Assembly: GCA_036732565.1 (NCBI GenBank)
Contig: DAINCF010000003.1
Location: forward strand, 1-56,785
Direction of reading: 5' to 3'
Length of the DNA: 56,785 bases
Origin: JAIVJN01 sp036732565
GTDB lineage: Bacteria > Acidobacteriota > Vicinamibacteria > Vicinamibacterales > UBA2999
How positions within the stretch are numbered: position 1 is the stretch's first letter; every line of letters begins with the position of its first letter. Made by a program: the position numbers and the translations under genes. Below, in pieces: positions 31,822 through 40,859 of this stretch. The notes beneath the pieces were generated by a model that was not told where the DNA came from, searched no databases, and worked only from the letters and a program-made list of their open reading frames with translations.

Positions 31822-32934
31822 TCAGTCGACTGGAGGTGTGCGAGGGCCCTCGTGAGCGCGAAGGTATGCGGCCAGCTCTGTTTGGCCCGCGTGGTCGGCC
31901 CACTCCGCTGGGGTCCCCTGGTGGTGGATGTCCCTGATATCGAGTCGACCCCCTCGCTCCACCAACAGTACGACCACGTCTCTGTGACCTGCCAAAGCCG
32001 CTTGATGCAGCGGCGTCGAGTGCGAATGGGCGCCTTGAGGATTGAAGCGGTTCGGATCTTCGCCCAAATCGAGTAGCAGCCGGACGATGTCCACGTGGCC
32101 GAATTGAGAAGCCCACGCAAGCGCCAGATGCCGGCTTTCAGGCGCGGCACGTGGAGCGGCGTCCCGTACTTCCGCCAGACGGCCGGTCGCCGCGGCGGCT
32201 GTGAGATCAATGCGTGCGCCTCTCCGGATCAAGGCGTTGACAGCGTCGAGTTCTCCGTGCCCAAGCGCCGCGCTCATAGCGCTGTCCGGGTCGGCTCCGT
32301 AGTCGCACAACAGATCCACGAGCGCGACCTGGACATCGCACTCGCGAGGCACTCTTCCCGACGACACGAGTCCGAGGGTCGAGTTCACGGCACGTCGATC
32401 CAATCGAGCGCCGGCGTCAAGAATGGTGCGGGCCACGTCAACGATATTCGGCGGCAAACTGTCGTGCCGCACCGGATTCTCAGCGACGAATTCGAGCAGC
32501 GCCGGATCTCGGAAATAGTTGCCGCCTTCGAAGACCGCTCGCTGCGTGGTCAGTCTGGAGTGCTCGATCAGGAGCTGCCGAAGGCCCTCGACGTCGCCAT
32601 CGTCGAGCAAGTCAACGGCTCGACGAAGGATCGGATCTTGGATCCGCTCATGGTGCGGGCGCTCGAGCACCGCCGGGCTCGACTCCTGCAGAAAGGTCCG
32701 CAGACGGGCCCAGCTGGCGAACCCATACTCGCGCGCGATGGCGAGGTGAGCATCGCCGATCGTGAACCGCATCGCCTTGATGGCCTCGTCCGGCATGCCC
32801 GCGCAGCGGGGGAGGAACTCTCGAATGCGCTGGCAGGCTTGGAGTGTGCCCGCCTGTCGCTCTTGAAGCAGATCCTTGGCCTGACGCTTCAGATGATCGA
32901 GGCTTGGCTGAGATGGCAGGCGTTTCGTCGGCAT
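31822..32934 (-). CDS. Ankyrin-repeat protein
   Basis: This 370-residue protein has an N-terminal helical segment (PSLDHLKRQAKDLLQ and FTIGDAHLAIAREYGFASWA). I recall that segment from acidobacterial ankyrin proteins. Ankyrin repeats occupy about 105-360, for example AVDLLDDGDVEGLRQLLIEH, GHGELDAVNALIRRGARID, QFGHVDIVRLLLDLGEDPN and LAGHRDVVVLLVERGGRLD. It has no signal or membrane segment and is probably a cytoplasmic binding protein. The partner is unknown. It may head a unit with the hypothetical gene and sixA (70 bp gap). Confidence 0.9.
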   Translation of the reverse strand: MPTKRLPSQPSLDHLKRQAKDLLQERQAGTLQACQRIREFLPRCAGMPDEAIKAMRFTIGDAHLAIAREYGFASWARLRTFLQESSPAVLERPHHERIQDPILRRAVDLLDDGDVEGLRQLLIEHSRLTTQRAVFEGGNYFRDPALLEFVAENPVRHDSLPPNIVDVARTILDAGARLDRRAVNSTLGLVSSGRVPRECDVQVALVDLLCDYGADPDSAMSAALGHGELDAVNALIRRGARIDLTAAAATGRLAEVRDAAPRAAPESRHLALAWASQFGHVDIVRLLLDLGEDPNRFNPQGAHSHSTPLHQAALAGHRDVVVLLVERGGRLDIRDIHHQGTPAEWADHAGQTELAAYLRAHEGPRTPPVD

Positions 32935-32960
32935 GTATTTGCGTGCGCCAACCTCGACGT

Positions 32961-33842
32961 CTACAGTTTCAGAAACTCGAGTAGCGCCGCGGTGAACGCC
33001 GCGGAGTTTTCCTCGGGGACCCAGTGTGCGGTTCGAGGGATGCGCCGCCCGGTGACGGTGTCCGCGACCTCGCGCATCATCTCTTCGACGAGCGGTCCTG
33101 ACGTGCTGATGTCGCCCCCGATCGCGAGCACCCGCATGGGCAGTTTGCCATGCTGCTTGAACGCCGCGCGGTTGTCTTCCGCGTCTCGATCGAACGCACG
33201 ATAGAGCTCGAAGCCGGCGCGCATGGCCCCTGGCGCCGAGTAGGCCGACGCGTAGATGTCGAGATCCTCCTCGGTGATGGCCGATGGATCGAAGACGCGT
33301 GCGTCGAAGAAGGACTGCAGGTACGGACGTTCTCGACCCGCCACCAGCATCTCCGCAACGTCACGTGCCAGGTGGAATGCGAAGTGCCACACGCGCGGAT
33401 CGGTGCGCAGGCGACCGAAGACATCGGTCCCCGGCAACGGCGCGTCCACCACGACGAGGTGCGACACCTCGTCGCGATGCGCCTGGGCGTAGGCGTACGC
33501 CACCATCAGCCCGATATCGTGACCGACCAGCACGATGGGGTCAACGATTCCGAGGTGCTGACGCACCAGCCGGTGAATGTCTTCGGCCATCGTGCGCTTG
33601 TCGTAGCCGCCGGCTGGCCGCCATGAGTGGCCGGCGCCGCGATAGTCTGGCGCGACCACTCGATATCCGGCTTCGACGAGCGCCGGCATGACGCGACGCC
33701 ACTCCCACCACGTCTGCGGGAAGCCGTGCAGCAGCACGACCGTGCGCGCTCCTTCGCCCGCGGTCACGTAATGCAGGCGCAGGCCAGGCTCGATATCGGC
33801 CATCCCGTGTGAGCAGATGATTGACCCGTGACCGTCGGTCAT
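32961..33842 (-). CDS. Alpha/beta-hydrolase of the epoxide hydrolase/haloacetate dehalogenase type
   Basis: This 293-residue enzyme has the HGFPQTWWEWRRVMP oxyanion motif. The nucleophile elbow is VGHDIGLMVAYAYA with aspartate D109, so it works through an alkyl-enzyme ester as epoxide hydrolases and haloalkane or haloacetate dehalogenases do. The terminal RTAHWVPEENSAAFTAALLEF gives the histidine. The start may be the ATG at 33842, 13 bp after the upstream gene, or the ATG at 33803, which would give the more usual MADIEPGLRLHYV. It is probably cotranscribed with the flavoprotein gene upstream. Epoxide versus halide substrate cannot be decided. Confidence 0.9.
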   Translation of the reverse strand: MTDGHGSIICSHGMADIEPGLRLHYVTAGEGARTVVLLHGFPQTWWEWRRVMPALVEAGYRVVAPDYRGAGHSWRPAGGYDKRTMAEDIHRLVRQHLGIVDPIVLVGHDIGLMVAYAYAQAHRDEVSHLVVVDAPLPGTDVFGRLRTDPRVWHFAFHLARDVAEMLVAGRERPYLQSFFDARVFDPSAITEEDLDIYASAYSAPGAMRAGFELYRAFDRDAEDNRAAFKQHGKLPMRVLAIGGDISTSGPLVEEMMREVADTVTGRRIPRTAHWVPEENSAAFTAALLEFLKL

Positions 33843-33855
33843 GATCGCTCAGGCC

Positions 33856-35241
33856 CTACTCGGTGGCCGGCGGAATATTCTGATTCGACCGGAAGAAGTT
33901 GGTCGGATCGTACTGCCGCTTGATGGCGCCGAGACGCTTCCACGTGCCTTCGGGGTAGGCATCGCGCACGCGCGCCTCACCCTCCGGTCCGAGGAAGTTG
34001 ACGTAGGCGTCGCCGCGAGGCACGTCGAGCGCCGCGAGATAGCGATCGAGCCACGTCCGATGCACCGGCGCTTCATCGACGTGCCCGTAGACCGCGGCGG
34101 CGTTCACCATGATGGGTCGCGAACGGTGCGCGTAGGCCGTCGCGTCGTTGGGCACGCGAGACACCGCGCCGCCCAGCACGCGAAGCTGCGTGACCGCCAT
34201 TTGCGCCGTCGATGCCGTCAGGTGATCGACCATCGTCTCCGCCATCCGACCATCCACATCGTCGACAAACAAGGTGCGCAAGGCCGCAATCGGATGATAG
34301 CCCTCCTGCTCGGGCGGAAACAGCTCCGCATAAGAGCACGGTTTCACCATATCGACGATGGGCGTGGCCAGGGCACGGAAGGGCGCGATGGCGCGCTGAC
34401 CGGCATCGGTTGGTCCTGCGTAGGCCATCAACGCCATGATGACGAGCCGCCCGTGATGCTCGGCGGGCACGAACGGCATCGGCGGCGCGGGCATCACGTT
34501 GCCGATCGTTGTGAGCTCCTCTGGCGCCGCGCTCGCTTCGGCCACGAATTTCTGGATGATGTCGGCGGTTGCCGGAATGAGCAGCATTCCACCGACGACC
34601 GACTCCAGAGGGTGCAGACGGAATTGAAACTTCGTCACCACGCCAAAGTTGCCACCGCCGCCGCGGATGGCCCAGAAGAGGTCTGGATGTGACTCGGCAT
34701 CGATCTGGAGGATCTGGCCATCGGCCGTGACGATCTCAGCAGCCAGTAGATCGTCGATCGTCAGGCCGTGCTTGCGAGAGAGATAGCCGACGCCGCCACC
34801 CAGCGTGATGCCGCCAATGCCAACCGACCCGGTATCGCCAAAGCCCGTTGCGAGGCCGTGCTCCGCGGCCGCCGTCGTATACGCTCCGGTGGTCAGACCT
34901 GATTGTGCCCATGCCACCCGCCGCGTGCGATCGATCTCCAGCGCCCGCATCGCCGACAGATCGAGCACCATGCCGCCGTCGACAGTGCAGTGAGCCCCCA
35001 TGCCATGCCCGCCGCTGCGGATGGCCAGCTCCAGCCCGGTCTGGCGCGCAAGTGCAAAGACGCGGGCGACGTCCCTGGCGTCTGCGACGCGGATGATGAC
35101 CGCCGGTCGGCGATCGATGCCACCTGGGAAGACCGTGCGCGCGGCATCGTAGTCGGGGTCATCCGGTCCAATCACCTGGCCGGTGAACTGCGCGCGAACC
35201 CCAGAAATTGATAGTGACTGTTGAAGTGGTGAAGAGCTCAC
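33856..35241 (-). CDS. BBE-type FAD-linked oxidoreductase
   Basis: This 461-residue flavoprotein belongs to the FAD_binding_4/berberine bridge enzyme family. The pyrophosphate and covalent FAD region reads LAIRSGGHGMGAHCTVDGG, where the histidine of SGGH is the usual covalent FAD anchor. GDTGSVGIGGITLGGGVGYL and WAIRGGGGNFGVVTKFQFRL follow, and the BBE tail is EARVRDAYPEGTWKRLGAIK to YDPTNFFR. Such enzymes oxidise alcohols, sugars or alkaloid-like substrates with O2. I chose a GTG start at 35241 because AAAGGAG stands 7 nt upstream; an ATG at 35280 would add 13 residues and swallow that site. It is divergent from the TonB receptor gene (104 bp). Confidence 0.9.
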   Translation of the reverse strand: MSSSPLQQSLSISGVRAQFTGQVIGPDDPDYDAARTVFPGGIDRRPAVIIRVADARDVARVFALARQTGLELAIRSGGHGMGAHCTVDGGMVLDLSAMRALEIDRTRRVAWAQSGLTTGAYTTAAAEHGLATGFGDTGSVGIGGITLGGGVGYLSRKHGLTIDDLLAAEIVTADGQILQIDAESHPDLFWAIRGGGGNFGVVTKFQFRLHPLESVVGGMLLIPATADIIQKFVAEASAAPEELTTIGNVMPAPPMPFVPAEHHGRLVIMALMAYAGPTDAGQRAIAPFRALATPIVDMVKPCSYAELFPPEQEGYHPIAALRTLFVDDVDGRMAETMVDHLTASTAQMAVTQLRVLGGAVSRVPNDATAYAHRSRPIMVNAAAVYGHVDEAPVHRTWLDRYLAALDVPRGDAYVNFLGPEGEARVRDAYPEGTWKRLGAIKRQYDPTNFFRSNQNIPPATE

Positions 35242-35330
35242 GAGGACTCCTTTACCCTTGCGTCGATCGAGCGTTGCCAAGATCGACGATCCACGATGGC
35301 GACGGGTTCCGATATCAAATTCTTCGTGTG

Positions 35331-35336
35331 TAGTAA
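35331..35336 (+). promoter_or_regulatory. -10-like hexamer TAGTAA before the TonB receptor gene
   Basis: TGTGTAGTAA ends 9 nt before the ATG at 35346 without a ribosome site between them. This is the same layout as at 28571. Confidence 0.3.
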
Positions 35337-35345
35337 CGTCGTCGC

Positions 35346-37505
35346 ATGCTTGAACTGGTTCTGGCGTGCGCCGTCGTAGCGTGCGCAGCAGCCGACACCA
35401 AGGCCCGCGAGCAGCTCACGATTCAGGTCGAGGTTCGCAGTGGTGGCCTTCCGGTCAGTGGCGCGGAGGTGGTCGTCGCTGCGACGACGCATGTGACGGA
35501 CGCGAAGGGTACCGTGCGCGTGCCAATGGTGGTCGGCGTCCTCGAGATGACCGTGGCGAAGGCGGGCTATGTGCCGCTGACGTTCACGGTGACGGTTGAC
35601 GCCGATCGTCCGCAGCCCGTGATCGTCGACCTCGAGCGCCAGCCCACGGTCGAGGAGGATGTGATCGTCTCCGCAACCCGGACGAACAAGCGCGTCGAAG
35701 ACCAACCGATGCGCGTGGAAGTGGTGCCAGGCGAGGAGGTCCAAGAGAAGATCATGATGACACCGGGCGATGTGTCGATGCTGTTGAACGAGACCAACGG
35801 CTTGCGCGTGCAAACGACCTCTCCCTCCGTTGGCGGCGCGAACGTACGCATCCAGGGTCTGCGCGGACGGTATACGCAGATCCTGGCGGACGGCTTGCCG
35901 CTCTACGGCGGTCAAACCGGCTCGATCGGGCTCCTGCAGATCCCACCGATGGATCTTGGCCAGGTCGAGGTGATCAAAGGCGCGGCGTCAGCGCTCTACG
36001 GCATGTCTGCCATCGGCGGCGTGGTCAATCTCGTCTCCAGGCGTCCGCCCGACGCGGGTCGCGAGGCCGAGGTGCTCCTGAACCGGACGAGCCACGCGGG
36101 CACCGATGTGGTCACCTGGTCGGCGGCGCCGCTTGGCGAGCGCTGGGGTTACACGCTCGTTGGCGGCGCACACTTTCAAGAGCGATCCGATCTGGACGAG
36201 GACGGCTGGACGGACCTGCCGCTGTACCGCCGAGTCGTCGCGCGGCCGCGGGTGTTCTGGGACGATGGGCAGGGGAAGTCGGTGCTGGTGACGGCGAGTG
36301 GGATGGCCGAGGAGCGCAGGGGTGGGACGATGCCCGGCGCCGTGGCGCCGGACGGCCAAGCGTTTGCCGAGAACCTGGACACGACGCGGTTCGATGGCGG
36401 GGCAGTGGCGCGAGTGGCCGCCTCGAACGGCGTGCTGTTCAGCGCTCGGGCCAGCGGCACGGAACAGCGCCACACGCAGACGTTCGGTCCGATCGCGGAG
36501 CGGGACACGCATCGAACGCTCTTCAGCGAGGTGTCGGCGATGCGCATCGCCGGTCGTCACACCTGGGTAATCGGTGGCGCGCTGCAGCACGAGCGCTATC
36601 ACGCGCGCGACGTGCCACGTTTTACCTACGCCTACACCGTGCCCGGGGTCTTCGCGCAAGACGAGCTCTCCGCCGCGGAGTGGCTGACCGTCTCGGGCAG
36701 TGCGCGGCTCGATCGCCACAACGCGTTCGGGACCTTCTTCAGCCCGCGCGTGTCGGTATTGATGCGACCAGCCGAGCCATGGACGGTTCGCGTCTCGGGC
36801 GGCCGCGGATACTTTGCGCCGACACCGTTCACCGAGGAGACCGAAGCCACGGGTCTGTCGAGATTGGCGCCGCTCGGCGCGCTCGAGGCGGAGCGCGCGG
36901 ACAGCTTCTCCGCGGATGTGACGTGGGCGCGCGCGCCGTTCGAGATCACGCTGACGATCTTCGATTCCCGTATCTACGGCGCGCAGGCGGTTCGCGAAAC
37001 GGGCCGCGCCGACTTCCCGATTGCCATCGTCAACGTGGACGGCGTCACGCACTCCCGCGGCACCGAATTCATCGCGCGACGGCACGTCGAAGGGTTCGAT
37101 CTCATCCTCACGCACATGTTCCTGTGGTCGACCGAGCCCGATCCCGACGGCACGGGCCGGCGCGAGACGCCGCTCAACCCACGACACTCAGCGACGTTCG
37201 ACCTGCTACGCGAGATCGGCCCGGCGCGCGTCGGCTTCGAGGTGTTCTACACGGGACGACAGTCGCTCGACGAGAACCCCTTTCGCGAGCGCGGCTTTCC
37301 ACACGTGCTCTTCGGCGGGCTCATCGATCTGGCCGTCGGGCGTCACCGGATCTTCGTCAACGTCGAGAACCTCGGTGACGTCCGCCAGACCCGTGAGCAT
37401 CCGCTGGTTCGGCCCACCAGGGCACCGGATGGGCGCTGGACGGTCGACGCCTGGGCGCCACTCGAGGGCCGCACGATCAACGCTGGCGTGCGACTGCGCT
37501 TCTGA
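35346..37505 (+). CDS. TonB-dependent outer-membrane receptor with N-terminal carboxypeptidase-regulatory-like domain
   Basis: This 719-residue outer-membrane transporter has a short signal (about 1-16). A CarboxypepD_reg-like module (about 24-98) contains GGLPVSGAEVVV and VTDAKGTVRV. The plug (about 104-232) contains VIVSATRTNKRVEDQPM, NVRIQGLRGRYTQILADGLP and VEVIKGAASALYGMSAIGGV. The barrel (about 240-719) ends in the aromatic residue of NAGVRLRF, as needed for BAM insertion. The N-terminal module is common in Bacteroidota and Acidobacteriota receptors. The ligand (siderophore, cobalamin, glycan or other) is not readable. It stands alone; no TonB or ExbB gene is near. Confidence 0.93.
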   Translation: MLELVLACAVVACAAADTKAREQLTIQVEVRSGGLPVSGAEVVVAATTHVTDAKGTVRVPMVVGVLEMTVAKAGYVPLTFTVTVDADRPQPVIVDLERQPTVEEDVIVSATRTNKRVEDQPMRVEVVPGEEVQEKIMMTPGDVSMLLNETNGLRVQTTSPSVGGANVRIQGLRGRYTQILADGLPLYGGQTGSIGLLQIPPMDLGQVEVIKGAASALYGMSAIGGVVNLVSRRPPDAGREAEVLLNRTSHAGTDVVTWSAAPLGERWGYTLVGGAHFQERSDLDEDGWTDLPLYRRVVARPRVFWDDGQGKSVLVTASGMAEERRGGTMPGAVAPDGQAFAENLDTTRFDGGAVARVAASNGVLFSARASGTEQRHTQTFGPIAERDTHRTLFSEVSAMRIAGRHTWVIGGALQHERYHARDVPRFTYAYTVPGVFAQDELSAAEWLTVSGSARLDRHNAFGTFFSPRVSVLMRPAEPWTVRVSGGRGYFAPTPFTEETEATGLSRLAPLGALEAERADSFSADVTWARAPFEITLTIFDSRIYGAQAVRETGRADFPIAIVNVDGVTHSRGTEFIARRHVEGFDLILTHMFLWSTEPDPDGTGRRETPLNPRHSATFDLLREIGPARVGFEVFYTGRQSLDENPFRERGFPHVLFGGLIDLAVGRHRIFVNVENLGDVRQTREHPLVRPTRAPDGRWTVDAWAPLEGRTINAGVRLRF

Positions 37506-37538
37506 GGGATGGGATGGCCACCCGAGGCAGACAGCCGG

Positions 37539-37558
37539 CTTTCAGGTTCGCCTGAAGG
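37539..37558 (+). terminator. UUCG-loop hairpin after the TonB receptor gene
   Basis: CTTTCAGG pairs with CCTGAAGG (one G-U pair) across a TTCG tetraloop, 33 bp after the stop at 37505. The tetraloop favours a stable RNA hairpin, but no U-run follows, so it may act as a Rho-assisted terminator or an RNA-protecting end. Confidence 0.5.
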
Positions 37559-37559
37559 C

Positions 37560-37627
37560 GGACGTCACGCCAGTTCGGACGTCACGCCAGTTCGGTACTC
37601 ACGCTAGTTCAGAGGCCACGCCAATCG
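37560..37627. repeat. 17-bp tandem repeat, four decaying units
   Basis: GGACGTCACGCCAGTTC occurs twice without change (37560-37576 and 37577-37593). A third unit, GGTACTCACGCTAGTTC (37594-37610), and a looser fourth (37611-37627) follow. It lies directly after the hairpin and before the kinase gene. No gene is disturbed. Confidence 0.85.
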
Positions 37628-37759
37628 CATGCCACGGCTGTTCAGACGCCAGCACGCCAGCTTCGACACGCGGGCTGCGGTAGCATCAGGTAGGGACGGT
37701 TCCTCCGTCGCGCTTTGCGCTCTGGCGGACAGGTCGCGAACCGCCCTCAGAGCGTTTTG

Positions 37760-40054
37760 ATGCTGACCGCTGGCACTCGTCTGGGCCCCTACGAAATCCT
37801 CGCGCCGATTGGGGCGGGCGGCATGGGTGTGGTGTATCGGGCCCGCGACGCGCGGCTCGAGCGCGAGGTTGCCGTCAAGGTGATCGCGCCGGCGCTGGCG
37901 CGCGATCCGGATGCCGTCAGCCGGTTCGAGCGCGAAGCCCGCGCCGTCGCCGCGCTGTCACACCCGAATATCCTCGCGCTGCACGATGTCGGCCAGACCG
38001 ACGGCGTGCCGTTCGCGGTCACCGAGCTGCTCGATGGCGAGTCGCTCCGCGTGCGCCTCACGCGAGGGCCGCTGGCCTGGCGCCAGGGCGCCGCGATCAC
38101 GCGCGCGATCGCCGAAGGTCTCGCGTTTGCTCACGCTCGAGGAATCGTTCACCGCGATCTGAAACCCGAGAACGTCTTCCTCACGACCGACGGCCGCGTG
38201 AAGATCCTCGACTTCGGTCTGGCCCGCACCATCGAGGCGACGCCGCTCGGCAGCCAGGATTCCCCGACGGTCGGCGCCACCGTGGCCGGCGCGATCGTCG
38301 GCACGATTGGCTATGCCGCGCCCGAGCAGATGCGCGGCGAGGCGATCGGGCCAGCCGCCGACATCTTCTCGCTCGGCTGCGTGCTCTACGAGACGATCGC
38401 CGGGCGGCGCGCCTTCGAGGCGCCGACTGGTGCCGATACCATCGCCGCCCTGCTCCAGGCCGACGTGCCCCCACTCACCGGCTCCACGCGCGACGTGCCA
38501 GTGGAGATGGAGCGCATCGTTGGCCACTGCCTCGAGAAGCGGGTCGGCGATCGCTTTCAGTCGGCGCGCGATCTGTCGATCGCCCTCGACGCGCTGCTCG
38601 CGGACTCCGCGGTGATCACGCCTTCACCACGGCCACGCGCCACGCGCGGTCGTGGCCGCTCGCTGGCCGTCCTCCCGTTTACGAGCGACGACGACTCGCC
38701 GGAAGCGGCGTACTTGAGCGATGGAATCACCGAGGCGCTGATCAACAGCCTGTCGTCCATCCCGAAGCTGCGCGTGGTGCCACGCAGCAGCGTCTTCCGT
38801 CTGAAAGGCCGCGATCTCGATCCCCGCGCCGCCGGCGAGGCACTGAACGCAAAAACCGTCCTCACCGGCCGCATCGTCTCCCGCGGTGGCCGCTTGACGA
38901 TCCAGGCGGAGCTCGTGGACGTCGCGCAGGACTCGCAATTGTGGGGACAGCACTACACCCACGACGTGACCGACCTGATCGCCATCCAGGAGACCATCGC
39001 CAGCGAGATTTCAGAGGCGCTGAAGCTGAAGCTCACCGGGACCGAGCGGCGCCGCTTGACAAAGCGCCCGACCGAGAACACCGACGCGTATCAGGACTAT
39101 CTGCGCGGCCGCTACTTCTTCAACAAGTTCACGCCCGATGGCTTCGAGCGCGCCATCGAGTGCTTCGGCAACGCCATCGCCAAGGACCCAAGCTACGCCC
39201 TGGCGCACGCGGGCCTTGGTGACACCTACGGTACGGCGGCGTTTTTCGGTTATGTGATGCCGATCGAGGGTGTGGAACGAGCGGAGGCCGCGGCGTCGCG
39301 GGCGTTGGCCCTCGATCCGGCACTGGCCGAGGCGCACTTCGCGGCGGCCAAGGTCGCGTTCTTCTTCAAGCGCGATTGGGCGGCGGCGGAGCGTGGCTTG
39401 TTGCGATCGCTCGAGCTCTATCCGCTCGGCGCCGAGTGTCGCATGTTCTACGCGCTCTACCTGCTCGTGCGGGGCCAGCGCGAGGAGGCGATGTCGCAGG
39501 CCGAGCGTGCGTTGGATGACGATCCGCTGTCGGGCTTCGTCAACAACGGCATCGTGATGATCAACCTGTTCACGGGCGCGATCGAAGCCGGCCTGACCCG
39601 CGGTCAGCGGGCCCTGCAATTGGATCCCTCGCTCGTCTTCGTCCGCCAGGTGCTCGCGTTCGCGCACGAGTTGCTCGGACAGTTCGAGCCGGCCATCGAC
39701 CTGGGCGGCCCGTTGATGGCGGCGGACGACAGCGTGCAGGTCAACTCGCTGGAGCGGCTGCGCACGGCCTATCGGACGCGCGGCGAGCGTGGCTATTGGG
39801 AACAGCGGCTGCAGGGGCTGCGCGACATGGCGGCGCGCCGCTATGTGCCGCCGTTCCTGTTCGCCTACGTATACACGCGGCTGAACGATTTCGACCGCGG
39901 CTTCGAGTACTTGGAGCGCGCCTACGAGGTATCGTCCGGCATGATCGTGTTCCTCGGCGTCCACCCGGCCTTCGCGCCCCTCCGGGGCGATCCACGCTTC
40001 GCGGTGCTGATGCACAAGATCGGCTTGCCGTGGCCCACGCCGGTGTCTGGCTGA
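37760..40054 (+). CDS. Hanks-type Ser/Thr protein kinase with FlgO/TolB-like and TPR domains, no membrane helix
   Basis: This 764-residue kinase starts directly with its catalytic domain: GAGGMG at 18-23, K40 in VAVK, HRDLKPEN with D133, DFG at 151-153 and APEQ near 192-195. A FlgO/TolB-like module (about 305-410) begins RSLAVLPFTSDDD. TPRs follow (about 450-750), such as GFERAIECFGNAIAKDPSYA and AEAAASRALALDPALAEAHF. Unlike the other two kinases here, it lacks the EVESLLAHD-type leader, has no adjacent sigma gene and shows no clear membrane helix. It is therefore probably soluble. The ATG at 37760 gives the natural MLTAGTRLGPYEIL start; a longer reading is unsupported. The substrate is unknown. 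Confidence 0.92.
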   Translation: MLTAGTRLGPYEILAPIGAGGMGVVYRARDARLEREVAVKVIAPALARDPDAVSRFEREARAVAALSHPNILALHDVGQTDGVPFAVTELLDGESLRVRLTRGPLAWRQGAAITRAIAEGLAFAHARGIVHRDLKPENVFLTTDGRVKILDFGLARTIEATPLGSQDSPTVGATVAGAIVGTIGYAAPEQMRGEAIGPAADIFSLGCVLYETIAGRRAFEAPTGADTIAALLQADVPPLTGSTRDVPVEMERIVGHCLEKRVGDRFQSARDLSIALDALLADSAVITPSPRPRATRGRGRSLAVLPFTSDDDSPEAAYLSDGITEALINSLSSIPKLRVVPRSSVFRLKGRDLDPRAAGEALNAKTVLTGRIVSRGGRLTIQAELVDVAQDSQLWGQHYTHDVTDLIAIQETIASEISEALKLKLTGTERRRLTKRPTENTDAYQDYLRGRYFFNKFTPDGFERAIECFGNAIAKDPSYALAHAGLGDTYGTAAFFGYVMPIEGVERAEAAASRALALDPALAEAHFAAAKVAFFFKRDWAAAERGLLRSLELYPLGAECRMFYALYLLVRGQREEAMSQAERALDDDPLSGFVNNGIVMINLFTGAIEAGLTRGQRALQLDPSLVFVRQVLAFAHELLGQFEPAIDLGGPLMAADDSVQVNSLERLRTAYRTRGERGYWEQRLQGLRDMAARRYVPPFLFAYVYTRLNDFDRGFEYLERAYEVSSGMIVFLGVHPAFAPLRGDPRFAVLMHKIGLPWPTPVSG

Positions 40055-40111
40055 GCTTCAGCAGTCGACCGTTTACGTCATATTTTGTCCGCCAGATCCG
40101 TCTACACAAGC

Positions 40112-40540
40112 ATGAGAGGTCTCTATACGTCCGTCCTCGTGCTACACGTGGTGGTGGCCGTTCTGGGGATTGGCCTGATCGCGGCGGTGGCCGCGGTGGC
40201 CGCGACGGCGCGCCCAACCAATCCCGGTTCGGGGGATATCCCCGCGCTGCTGACGCCGCTTCTCCAGTATTTCGCTTTCAGCCTTGCGACCATGCTGGTC
40301 ACGGGCATCCTCCTCGACGTCGCCGTCGGTGGCGCGTTCCATGACTTCTGGTGGTTCCGCGTCTCGGTGCTGCTGCTGATTGTCGTCGGCGCGCTGCACG
40401 GCCAGGCGCGGCGGGCGCTTCGCACGGGGCAAGCGAGCGGCAGTCCAGCTGTGGCTCTCGGCCGAGTCGGCCGGATCGCGTCCGTGATGTGCGTGCTCGT
40501 GGCCGCGATCGTCGTGCTCATGGAAGCGAAACCGTTTTAG
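40112..40540 (+). CDS. Small four-helix membrane protein
   Basis: This 142-residue inner-membrane protein has about four helices: YTSVLVLHVVVAVLGIGLIA, LQYFAFSLATMLVTGILLDV, FRVSVLLLIVVGALHG and IASVMCVLVAAIVVLM. The layout with a conserved His in the first helix resembles DUF2269/CopD-like small membrane proteins, but the match is only general. The ATG at 40112 begins MRGLYTSVLVLH; an upstream TTG at 40085 would add nine residues. It is 57 bp after the kinase gene and may be cotranscribed. Function is unknown. Confidence 0.72.
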   Translation: MRGLYTSVLVLHVVVAVLGIGLIAAVAAVAATARPTNPGSGDIPALLTPLLQYFAFSLATMLVTGILLDVAVGGAFHDFWWFRVSVLLLIVVGALHGQARRALRTGQASGSPAVALGRVGRIASVMCVLVAAIVVLMEAKPF

Positions 40541-40563
40541 TCAATCGATTGCGCAGATTGGGC

Positions 40564-40587
40564 TTGGCCGCAGATTACGCAGGTTGA
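40564..40587. repeat. GGCCGCAGATTACGCAG-type dispersed repeat, single arm
   Basis: TTGGCCGCAGATTACGCAGG lies just after the membrane protein gene. Its first 13 bases match exactly those of the left arm of the inverted repeat at 53573-53650 (TTGGCCGCAGATT). I recall similar CAGATTACGCAGATT sequences in intergenic DNA of many bacteria. Confidence 0.6.
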
Positions 40588-40601
40588 GCGGTCTGGCGTT
40601 C

Positions 40602-40856
40602 TCACTGCTCCCCCAGCACGTCGGCCGGCCAGACACGATCGAACTTGGCGTCGGCCTCGCGCTGAACCGACGTGACGCTGGCGGCGTCCGGTGCCTCGTA
40701 TTCGCAGATCATCCGCCGACGGTCGGCCGACCAGACGCTGCGAATCCAGCGGACCCGGTAGAGATCGAGACACGGCGCCATGCGGGTTTCGGTCGCCTTC
40801 AGCTGTTCCTCTGTAAGGGGCTGCTCGAAGCTTCGCTCAACGATGATGCGCGGCAT
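40602..40856 (-). CDS. DUF4242 (putative metal-binding) protein
   Basis: This 84-residue protein matches the DUF4242 pattern: MPRIIVERSFEQPLTEEQL, then C29 in APCLDLYRVRW, SADRRRMICEYEAPDAASV and a C-terminal DRVWPADVL. Members are small ferredoxin-like barrels annotated as nickel-binding. Its start lies 3 bp after the stop of the large BTAD/ATPase regulator, so the two are surely cotranscribed. It could be a ligand-binding partner of that regulator, which is an inference from spacing. Confidence 0.85.
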   Translation of the reverse strand: MPRIIVERSFEQPLTEEQLKATETRMAPCLDLYRVRWIRSVWSADRRRMICEYEAPDAASVTSVQREADAKFDRVWPADVLGEQ

Positions 40857-40859
40857 GGG

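Noticed and set aside
35988..37187. 399-codon minus-strand frame inside the TonB receptor gene
   Set aside because: It shadows the barrel-coding sequence and has Arg-rich, featureless composition.
37560..37627. CRISPR array
   Set aside because: Units of 17 bp are contiguous without spacers, and no cas genes are present.
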